Origin: Anticarsia gemmatalis
Taxonomy: Eukaryota > Arthropoda > Insecta > Lepidoptera > Erebidae
DNA length: 64,000 nucleotides
Reading direction: 5' to 3'
Assembly (NCBI RefSeq): GCF_050436995.1
Contig: NC_134774.1
Coordinates: forward strand, 4,012,030-4,076,029
Every line of letters starts with the position of its first letter. Position 1 is the stretch's first letter. The position numbers and the translations under genes are program-made. Below the pieces are notes generated by a model, which was not told where the DNA came from, did not search any database, and was given only the letters and a program-made list of their open reading frames with translations. Positions 50,264 through 62,200 of the stretch are shown one piece after another.

Positions 50264-53200
50264 CACCAGGTTGATATGTGATAGTATGTCACTCACCACT
50301 AGCGCTGGTCCGCGGCGCCGCCTGCCTGGCGCCGGGCGGGTGTCGCTCGGCCACGCACACGGTCACGGCGCCGTCGCCCGGCGAGCGCCGCACACACACC
50401 AGGTTGCCCGTGCGACCTGCCCGTGACACGCGCTCATGTACATATCTTATTTATTTATTGACAAAAGTATACAAGCGGACTTAAAAGCCAGCTCTACACA
50501 CACACACACTTTCGCGCATAAAGGCTAAGATCATATGACCACGCGGAGCCGCGCGGTACAAGATCGGAGTAAACAGCTAGTATTGTCTACATCACCGCGC
50601 GGTAGCAGAACCAAGAAACCGCGCGGTTACGCGGTTCAAGAACTAGCGCGACGCGCGGTATGACGCGGTGATGTAGACGATACTAACTGTTTACTTCGAT
50701 CTTGTACCGCGCGGTTGAACTTAGCCTAAAGAGTGTGCAAAGGGAAAGGAGAGAGCACGCGCCGCGCTCATCAGTTGTTCAAGCGAAGAGTGGTGTGTGT
50801 AAAGCTAGGCCTTACTATACCCGGTATATGGCAATTGGGTACTTGACTGTGTTAACGAAAAATTATTAAACTCGCACTCGTAAAAGGTTCATCTAAAATG
50901 CTCAGACTATGTAGCTTTTCGTAAATAATGTTGAAATTGTAATTATTACAGACTGAAACATTTTATTAGACACTCATTTGATACCAACGAAAACATATGT
51001 ATATTGTATAGTGACGTCACTACGTCGTGTTTCTATACTAAAACTATCTGATTCGGCAAACTTAGTACCGCCTAAAATATGCAAAATTATACATATTAGG
51101 CTTCATTTTTATATATATATAGATGTGTTTTTGACATTTCATAAAGAATATTATTGTTAATTTTAATATATTTTTTACTATTGTTAATTAGACATTGTTA
51201 TTAATTTGGAAATATTGACATTTAAAAAAAGCAAGCCGTGAGTTTCTTGCCGTTTCTTCTCACGAGCAACAGCTTTTCCGAAACGGTGGTAGATAAAAAA
51301 TATTTTGACGATTTCAAATACTTGTTAAAGTTTATGAAATAAAGAATATTTGACTTTGAGCTGATTTGACTCGTAGGCAACTACACTATAGTCAAAACCA
51401 AGTTTCCGACAAAAAATTAAACAAAAAACTCACTGATAATAGTAGCATTCTTTTGCTTCTCATTCTTCTGTCTTTCAAACTCTAACTGTATTTGTCGTTG
51501 CTGTTCGAGTCTCTGTTGCTCAAGCCGCTGTTGCTCGAGCCTCTGTTGCTCGAGTCTTTGCTGCTCGAGCCGTTGCTGCTCGATCCTTTGTTGCTCAAGC
51601 CGTTGTTGCTCTAAATGCTGTTGTTGCATTTGTTGTTGTTTCTGTATGGCGGCTTGATCAGGCTGTGGGTAGAAAATATGTTAGAATATTATATCAGCTT
51701 AGCATTCTAAGCTATGTTGGAGTCGGCTTCCAGTCTCACCGGATACAGCTGAATACTAGTATTTTACATGGAGCGACTGTCTATCTGACCTCCACAACAC
51801 AGTTACCTGGGTTATAACACGATACCTAGTAAGACTGGTTGTCAGACTTTTAAGCTTCTGACTACTGTTGACGACTGTCAAAGATCTTTGAAAATGACGT
51901 AGTAGTAGTCAGAAGCTTGAAAGTCTGACAATCAGTCTTACTTAGTATCGTGTTATAACCTAGGTAACTGTGTTGTGGAGGTCGCTTCATGTAAAATATG
52001 TGTATGTGTATGTGTAAGTATTAGGTCGGGGAAAAAGTCTTTTCGCATTATAGTATATATGAACTTGTAATAAAATCTCTTTGGCTTCAACAATCACAAA
52101 TAAGTACACGGTTCATTAGGTTTCTTTCAGTGAGCTCGTGAGGTACACAAATATCGAGCTTTTTTGTGTAGAGAAAAGATTTTATTACAAGTTCATACAT
52201 ACTATAATGCGGAGAGACTTTTTCCCTGAGCTAATATGTAGGTACACTTACATGGGTCGCTGGTTGTGCAGTATCATTTCCTTGTATAGCTCGAGCCTCG
52301 CTCAGCTGTCTCTCGCACTGCTGCAGCCGGCGGCTCCACTCCATCACCTGCTTTTCAGCCGCTTGCATCTCCTGAAACCAAATATATAAGTAAATACGTG
52401 TGTAACCAGGTGTGACAAAGGTGACTGACTGACTGACATACCCTCGGTTTCTGAGGCACATTTAGAGGTAGTTTATCTGTCCAATAGAGTTTAAGCTCAT
52501 ATAAAACTGACAATTTGAATATATGAACTACGCTAAATGTAACTTAGAAACTGGACTGCCTCCGTGGCGCAGTGGGTTAGATCACCACGCCGCTGCCATT
52601 GCGTCGGGAGGTCGTGGGTTGGATTCCCACACGGAACAATTATTATTGCGTTTCAAAATAAATTGTTTCGGGTCCGGTTGTACTTTGAGTCCGTTGTTTG
52701 TGTCCAATTTTTAGTGCAGGAGAAATTTTCTTTAAATTAAAAAAATATATGGTAGGCAGTCTGTCACCTTTGAGTTATATATATTTAGATAAATGTCTAT
52801 ATAATAGAATCTTACCTTAGCCGTATGGTTCATGAGTGTAGTTATTTCACCGAGTTGTTCGGCAACTAACTGCACTTTAGCCTGCTGTGCCGGATTCAAT
52901 TTCTGCTTTTTACCTGCAATTAAAATTATTAATTAAATATTTATTTATTTACTGCGGACTGCCCGACTTCAACGGGATTTTGTACAATTTTTGTACCGTT
53001 GTGTTGATTCCATTTCCGTAGGATTATGATCGGAACGATTTTATCTATATAATCTTTGTTCCGACAGTTTCAAATATATTGAAAAATAAGAATTATTTAA
53101 TTTAGTTTAGCTATCTAAAAGTTCTACGGTTTTGTAGAGGTCCGATAGGCAGTCTCCATGTAAAACATTGGTAATATAAATAGCCACCTTAACACACACT

Positions 53201-56200
53201 GTATCGCGCGTGAAACAACAATCGCTCGTGTAAGGAGAAAGCAAAGAGCCGTTGCCGCGCTCACCTCCCCGCGCCCGCGAACAACATCGCTCTCTCAGAG
53301 CACAAGCGTTATACTGTACCGTGCTAGGAACGTGCGATACTGTGTGGAGAGGTGGCTATTCAGCTGCGGTGATACTGGAAGCCGGAATAGTCTGGAAGGA
53401 AGTCTAGACTGATGTAGTTAGGTTAGGCTGATGGTCACCTTTCTTCTTGCCCTTGTTGGTGGCGTCCAGCAGCTGTCTGGTGTGCGCCACCCTCCGGGCC
53501 GCGGCCGCGTGCGCCGCGTGCAGCGCCGCCGCCTCGCGCCGCGCGCGGGACAGCTCGCGGGACACCGTGGCGCGCTCCTCCACCAGCCGGGCCTCCATCT
53601 GGGCGGACACACAAATAAAATAAATAAATAAATTTAACCCATTATTGTCCCACTGCTAGGCAAGGGTCTTCTCCCGTAATGAGGGACGGATTAGGCCTTG
53701 AGTCCACCACGCCAAGTGCGGGTTGGGAACTTTACATGCCCTCAATAACTGTATTAAACAAATGTTAGGCATGCAAGGTTTCCTCACGATGTTTTCCTTC
53801 ACCGTTAAAGCAAGTGATAATAATTTCTAATACACACATAACTTGGAAAAGTCATTGGTGTGTTGCCTCGGGTTCGAACCTGCGACCACTTTTGCGTGGG
53901 AGGTGTCAACTTATACCACTCGGCTATCACTATATAATATTGAAGTAGGTAAATAACAACAGTATAAACTTAACCTAGATACAGTTCCAATGCACAATCA
54001 GCTGCCTTATCGCACAAGGCAATCTCTTCCAAGCGACCATAGGATAGAAAGTGATGTTTATCGTATGGTTAGTGGTCAACCTAGAGTCAAAGTGGTTCAA
54101 GCCCGAAGACCTTTGACATGGCTTAACGACTGTTATCTTAGTAGGCAACAGCCGGGACCGACTTTTTACGTGCCCTCCGAAGCACGGAGACGCCCAGCTC
54201 AAATACCACTATGCGGTCACCCATCTATGTAATGACCGCGCCAGGGGTTGCTTAACCCACAGATCGTTTACCGACCGGTGAGCGCAACTGGCTAAGGGCG
54301 CCTCCCAATGTGCCTGTTTATCTTTAAGGTGCGGCGCAGACGACAGACTATCCGTGACGCACTTTTTAGTCCGTGAAAATAAAACCTATGCAATTATATT
54401 TGAACCTATGCAATTATATTTTAATGTTTCCTATCTTTTATTTTAATAAGACTCTCTGTACTGTATCGAACCAGGGACAAAAAACTGGATACTGCTACTA
54501 TTTGACTCTTCCGAGACAGGCTCAGCCTAGTGGAAGAGTTACTAGAAATATTATTATATACTAGCTGACCCGCGCAACTTCGCTTGCGTCACATAAGAGA
54601 ATCATAATTTTCCCCGTTTTTGTAACATTTTTCACTGGTACTCTGCTCCTATTGGTCGTAGCGTGATGATATGAATGGTATGATTTGAAAAAAATTTTCA
54701 AATCGGACCAGTAGTTCCCGAGATTAGCGCGTTCAAACAAACAAACAAATAAACAAACAAACTCTTCAGCTTTATAATATTAGTATAGATAGAAAATTGT
54801 AAGTTTATTATAGCATAGTTTTTAAGAATTGGACTGTGACTGGTAAATAAACATTTTTTTATTTTATATGCAGTAACACACAACGCGTGTGAGTTACTGC
54901 ATATAATTTCGTCTGCTATATATAGTCGTCGTCTACTGCATATAGTCTGTCGTCTGCGCCGCACCTTCAAGTAATTCTTCTTCTGTCATATAGTTAGTGG
55001 TCAACCTAGGCCTTTGACGTAGCTTAACAACTTATCTTAGTAGACGAAGTTTTGTATGGACGTATTTTGATACCCGAGAAAGGACATAAGGTACTTTTTA
55101 CACCGAGAAAATGACGCATTCCCATGGGAACCAACCAATTTATATTGTAAACCACCTCTTGTACCATATTTTATGCAAATAAATATAATTTGAATTTTTG
55201 GAAATTTCTGGTAGCGGACGACGTCACAGACGGCCTCAAGTAAATAATAATTCATACCTTTTTAGCCTTCTGCCTTTGTTTCTTAGCTCGCTTCTTGCCT
55301 CGGTCCACATGTCGCGAAGGTCCTTCAATGTACTGCAGCAACGCGTCCAAGTCTCTCGTGTCTTCCGGCCGGTTGCCGCGCCAGCATGACCCACTGTAAC
55401 AAACATACAAATGTTATATTAATAAGCGTCAGATAACCTATCCACCAGATAAAGTATCATCTTCTTAATCTTATCAAAATAAAAATCAAATCATTTATTA
55501 ATTTAGGTCAAATATAGACACTTATGATAGTCGTTACAATTAGTGAATCTACCACTAGCTCGGAAAGTGTACAGCCTTATGAGAAGAGCTGGCAAGGCAG
55601 CCTAGGCCCACCAGGGGGGCTATCACGTATCTCAACTGACATTTACTTAAAAGCCACTATGCTGTACATTGTTTTCTCTCTTAGAATAGAGTGATGACCA
55701 CGTTACGTCAAAGCAGCAATGTACTGAATAGTGACCAACAATTTGACGTACACTAGCTGTCAACTGAGATACGTGATAAGCCCGCTGGCGTGATCACCTC
55801 GCCTGGTCGGAGGATCCTCCCTTTGTGTTGGAGGAACACGATCAGTCGATCACCTACAGATTGATGTATATAATATATAATAATAATAATATGTATGTTT
55901 GTATGTATACCCGGAACAGCCGGACGAGGTAGAGAACACGCTCGTATCCCGACTGGACAGCGACACGGTAGTGCGCTGTTGTTGCGGGCGACTCTGTCGC
56001 TGTTGCTGGGCGGCTTGTTGCGCGGCTTGCTGGGCGGCTTGTTGCGCGGCTTGTTGCGCGGCCTGTTGCGCTTGCTGCGCGGCCTGTTGTTGCGCGGCTT
56101 GCTGCTGTTGTTGTTGTTGAAGTTTTTGTTGAAGGAGCTGTGACAAATAATAGTTTTAGGTTATAGATAATTTGGTTGTAATTTTTTGGGTGTGTCAATA

Positions 56201-59200
56201 ACTTAGCGACGGTATTGTTAAGCTAACTATGGTCACGTGAGATGCTTTGTTTTGTTCCTTTTAGAAATTTCACTTATAAGAAAAGTTAGTGCTTTAATAG
56301 TAATAAGCCGGGGACGGCTTACTGATCTACTGGTGTTGTTGAGCCGTCAGCGTGGGCTTGTTGTGTATGGGCAAGTCGTAGATGGGCTTACAAATGATAA
56401 GCCACCGGAGGGCGTATAACTGATAGGCCGCCGGTAGGCTTAGAAATGATAAGCCACCGGAGGGCTTATAAGTAATAAGCCACCGGAGGGCTTATAAGTG
56501 ACAAGACGCCGGATGGCTTACAAGTGTTAAGCCACCGGAAGGCTTATAAGTGATAAGCCGCCGGAAGGCTTATAAGTGATAAGCCGCCGGAGGGCTTATT
56601 AGTGATAAGCCGCCGGAGGGCTTATTAGTGATAAGCCGCCGGAGGGCTTATACGTGACAAGACGCCGGATGGCTTATTAGTGATAAGCCGCCGGAAGGCT
56701 TATAAGTGATAAGCCACCGGAAGGCTTATAAGTGATAAGCCGCCGGAAGGATTATAAGTGAAAAGCCGCTGGAAGCCTTATAAGTGATAAGCCGCCGGAG
56801 GGCTTATTAGTGATAAGCCGCCGGAGGGCTTATTAGTGATAAGCCGCCGGAGGGCTTATAAGTGATAACACACCGGGGGGCTTATAAGATATATGCCGCC
56901 GGAAGACTTAGAGATGATAAGCCGCCGGAGGGCTTGTAAGTGATTAGCCGCCAAATGGCTTAAGCCGTCGGACGGCTTACTGACCTGCTGGTGTTGTTGT
57001 CTAATCTGATGGTGTTGATGAGCCGTCAGCGTGGGCTTGTTGTGTATGGGCAGGTCGTAGATGGGCTTATATGAGATAAGCCACTGAGTGTCTTATATAA
57101 GACAATCAACCAAGGGACATATAAAAGACAAGTCGCTATAAGCCGCCGGACGGCTTATAAGCAATAAGCCGCCGGAAGGTTTAAGCCGTCGGAGGGCGTA
57201 TAGGACCCCGGACACCTTACAATGACAAGCCATGGTGCTTATAAGTGACAAGCCGCCGGATCGCTTAAGCCGTCGGAGGGCTTAAGCCGCCGAACGGCTT
57301 ACTAACCTGCTGGTGTTGTTGTCTAATCTGATGGTGTTGATGAGCCGTCAGCGTGGGCTTGTTGTGTATAGGCAAGTCGTAGATGGGCTCGGGCTTCTTC
57401 TGTTGCTGGCTTAGCTGGTTCTGTTGCAGCTGCTGCTGGTACTGGGCTTGAGTGGCTTGCTTCAGTTGCTGGAACAATATCAGTGTTTATAACAACAGCC
57501 GCGCGGATCGATCTCTGAGGTTAAGCTATGCTTGCCGAGGTCGTTCTGTGGATGGGTGACCATCTTATACATAACGAGTTCCTCCGTGTTTCGGAAGGCA
57601 CGTTAAATTGTGGGTCCCGACTGTCATTTTCGAAGATCTTTGACGGTCGTTAACAGTAGTCAGAAGCTTGAAAGTCTGACAACCAGTCTTTTTTTTTTTT
57701 TGACGAAAATTTTTCTTTTCATTTTTTTATAATGTGGCATTAAAAAATACTCTTTTTTTATCACTACCCCTATTTTTTTATAGCCATTATAGTATAATCT
57801 ATACGACAAAGCATCGTTCGCTGGTTAAGCCAGGTCAGCTAGTATTAGTATAGATATAATACGTGTATTGCACCAACCTGTAATCGAATTTGTTCCATCG
57901 CGTTGGGATTGACTTTCCCCTCAGCTTTCAGTCCTGGAGGCACGTTCACTTGTATAGGTACCGTGCGTTGTAGAGCCTGAAATAAAAATTGTACAATAAA
58001 TAAATAAATTTCGATTTAGAGTAGTGATAGCCGAGTGGTATAAGTTGGTACCTCCCACGCAAGAGGTTGCAAGTTCGAACCCGAGGCAACACACCAATGA
58101 CTTTTCCAAGTTATGTGTGTATTAGAAATAATTATCACATGCTCCAACGGTGAAGGAAAACATCGTGAGGAAACCTTGCATGCCTAAAAAAATGTTTAAT
58201 ACATTTATTGAGGGCATGCAAAGTCCCCAACCCGCATTTGGTCAGCGTGGTGGACTCAAGGCCTAACCCCTCCCTCAATACGGAAGGAGACCCTTGCCCA
58301 GCAGTGGGACAGTAATGGGTTAATTTTTTCAGTACTATAATCGGAATGGTAAGGAATACAAGAATCTTCAGGATATCACTAAATACGTCAATCGTCATGC
58401 CGTCAAAAGACTAATAATATAATGGACAGAGTATAGTTCTGTCCCGTCAGATCGCGAGCGTTGGCGCAGATACCTTTGATGAAACTGACACGAGCTAACT
58501 ACCAACGCTCGTTCCAACGTTGGGACCAATTTTTAGACCAGTAGTTGACAACCAGTGGTCCGTGGAAGTCAAAATATGGTCCACGATCATTACTACACTT
58601 TATTTTTAATATACTCACATAGTGGTCCCTGCTAACCAAAATAATATAAAAGCGGTCCCGGACTAAGAAAAGGTTGGGAGCCCCTGTTCTAGAGGAATAG
58701 CGTTGGGGCCAATATTGGGGCCAACGTGTAGAGCGTTGTGATCACATACCTTAGGTTTGTTGTCAGGATGTTTGTCGGTGACCACCATGTTGGCCATCTT
58801 GTCGGCCAGCTGCCGCTGCTGGTTGTCTATGGAGAGGCGCTTCTGTTGCACCTGCGCCGCGGTCAGGTTCGGCGGCTGGGACTTGGGCAGTGCCTGGAGA
58901 TGAGAAACAATCAAATCATTTATTCATATAGGTCAAATGCTGACACTTATGATAGTCAATGATACAGAGAGTGAATTTACCGCCAGTTCGGAAGAACCAA
59001 TGAGAAGAGCTGCCAACAAACTCCTGGACACTCTTTTTAATCGCCAATTAGTTTTAACAATCTTTCTATTAGGTATAAGTCTTTGATGATGTAAGGCATA
59101 ATCATTAGCCGGGTACTGACTGAGTGAGCAGCTGAGAGGTATCTCGGTCTCTTTCCTTTAAGATCGAAATGAGCGGGACGGAGATATGAGGTGCTTTTAC

Positions 59201-62200
59201 ACACACGCTCTTTTGCGGGTGAGGAAATAATGATGATGATCATGGTGATGTGATGATCATGGTGATGATGATGATCATGGTGAAGGTGATGATCACAATA
59301 CACATGTACACTCACATTGTTTTAAAACTCCCGGACCTAGAATTGCTCTAGTGTCACGACACAAAGTATGTACAACCAGAACCTAAACAATTATTAGTGG
59401 ATTGCACAAACAATTGTTCCGTGTGGGAATCGAACCCAGAACCTCACGACGCAACGGTAGCGGCGTGGCAAACTAAACCACGCCTACGCAGCATAGGCAG
59501 TCAATTTTAGATGAACATTCAGGAGTACAAGTTTAATCAATTTTCTTTAAATAAATAATGATATAGAATAAGTAGGTACTGACCGGAGGCTTGGGCGCGA
59601 CGGGCGGCGGCTTGAGCTGCGGCTTGGGCGCGGGGGGCGCCTCGGCCGCCGCGCCCACCGCGCGAGCACCCGCCGCCTCCGCCTCGCCGCCCTGACACAT
59701 ACATACATATGTACATTACATTAACATATCATTTCAATTATTACTATAAGAAACCACTTGATCCAAGAGTAACGAAGGCTTTGAACCACATTTCAAGAGA
59801 GCATGCAAAGTCCCGCACTTGGCCAGCGTGGTAGACTCAAGGCCTTACCCCTCCTCCATTCGCAGGAATAGACCCTTGCCCAACAGTGGGACATTAATTA
59901 TTATAAGTGAATGAAATTTTGTATGAAACTTTTGCCAATTTTAAAATGATCGAACTGAAACCTTCCATGCATCAAGTTACGATGACGTAGGCATCCCCCA
60001 AGGAAGAATTTTGATAAATTTCACTCCTAAGGAAATAAAATAGTGGATGAAAGTTGGTATAAATCTTCTTAAATTTTCGACTGATGAAGCTATTTTCACA
60101 ACTAGTATACTTTTTTTAAAAAGACAACTCTCGCACTAAGAATTGTTCTTGTGCCGCGGGGACTATTACAAACATACAAACAACGGACACAAAGTACAAC
60201 CAGACCCGAAAAAATATTTGTGGCACAAATAATTGTCCCGTGCGGGAATCGAACCCACGACCTCCCGACGCAATGGTAGCGGCGTGGTGACCTAAACCAC
60301 TGCGCCACATAATGGTAGTTGAACTGAGCGTCTCCGTGCTTCGGAGAGCACGTCAAAAGTCGGTCCCGGTTGTTGTCTACTAAGATAACAGTCGTTAAGC
60401 CTCGTCAAAGGCCTTCGGGCATGAACAACTTTGACACTAGGTTGACCACTAACCATACGATAAGACTTACATTGTTAGCGTTCTTGCACTGTTGTTTCTT
60501 CTTGTTGAGTATAGATCTGAGTCGTTCGCGCGTCTCGTTGAACTTGGGCGGCACCGGCGTCGTCAGCGGCGGCTGATACACAAGACTAACATGTACAACG
60601 GGGCCTATGCGGTATATATAAGGTCACAATGCTACTATTATATCACTTATCAGGATATTGCTACCACGATTCACCCCCCCCCCTCCCTCTCCATCTTCAG
60701 CCCCCCCTATGTCTCTCTCTTCATACATACTATAATGCGAAAAGACTTTTCCCCGGCCTAATATTTTTAAATGTCACAATGCTACTACGATATCATTCAT
60801 CACGATATTGCTGCTTCGATTTACGCGTCCTAATGCGAAAAGACTTTTTCCCCGACCTAATATTGATTTCATAGGATATCCATATTAATATTATAAATGC
60901 GAAAATAGCTCTGTCTGTCTGTCTGTCTGCTACTCAATCACGCCTAAACTACTGAACCAATTTGCATGAAATTTGGTATGGAGATATTTTGATACCCGAG
61001 AAAGGACATAGGCTATATATCATCACGCTACGACCAAAAGGAGCAGAGTAACAGTAATTAATGTTCGGGGAAAAATTTCACCCATTCTCTCTTATTGGGC
61101 GCAAGCGAAGTTGCGCAGGTCAACTATTTATTATATATTTAATGATATACTCACGGCGTGTCCGAACACGGTGCAGTAGCAGCAGGTGCAGGGCTGGTCG
61201 GCTCCCTCGCCCGCACACGCCGTCCCGCCGTGACCCACTGCAATATCACACAAATAATAATAAATATAATATCTATAAATTTTATATTTAAAAAATCCCA
61301 CAATTTTTTTTCATACCTTTTATATATTGGCTAGTTAGGTTAAGCCGTTCTAATATTCCCACTACCAACTTTCTCATCATACGAAGCTATTTGCGACCCC
61401 ATCCGAGTAATTTCCTCTCCTCCCCTCACTTTCACGCCCTACAACTTTTTAACGGCTCAACAGATTTTTATCAAACATGTCTAAGAACACTCGCACATAA
61501 GTATGTGGCATCATAACTCTCGAATGGATGCAGTGATTTCAATTTAGTTTTTTTGTATTAAAGGAAATTCGGACGGGGTCTCAAATAGCTTCGTATGATG
61601 AGAAAATTGGTGATGGGAATGTCGCAGTAAGATAGATAAAGCCGTAACATAGTTATATCCCTAGGGATATAATTATATGCCGTAACATAGTTATAATGAG
61701 AGTTTGAAGATGTCGCCGGAGCCCCGCTTCGCGGGGCTCCTCCTTCTGGGTGGTTTAAAAAAAAATAACCACTTCTAACCTAACCTACCCATGTCGGTTT
61801 GCCCAAAACTTCTTCTTTATAACTATATTACGGTATATAATTATATCCCTAGGGACAGGAATATTAGAACGGCTTAACCTAATTAGCCAATATATAAAAA
61901 GAATGATAAAAAAAAATGTATAAAATCGGGGGTTTTTTATTTTTTTTAATAATACATTATATACATACCTTTACATATATGTTGTTGATGATTAGTATTC
62001 TCGCAAGCCTTAGCGACAGTCTTAGGCTTCACCACCGGCTTCTTAACCTCCTTAACTTTTCTATCTTTCTTATCAAATTCGATACATTTTTGCACAATAT
62101 CGCTTATATTATTACTCAGGCATAAGGAACTATCGTTATCCTTACAAGCACTGCAGGAACAATCGTTAGTCCATTTACAATCAGTTTTTGGTGTATCACA

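Noticed and set aside
61718..61740. Rho-independent terminator
   Set aside because: Bacterial feature; here it lies within a eukaryotic intronic repeat.
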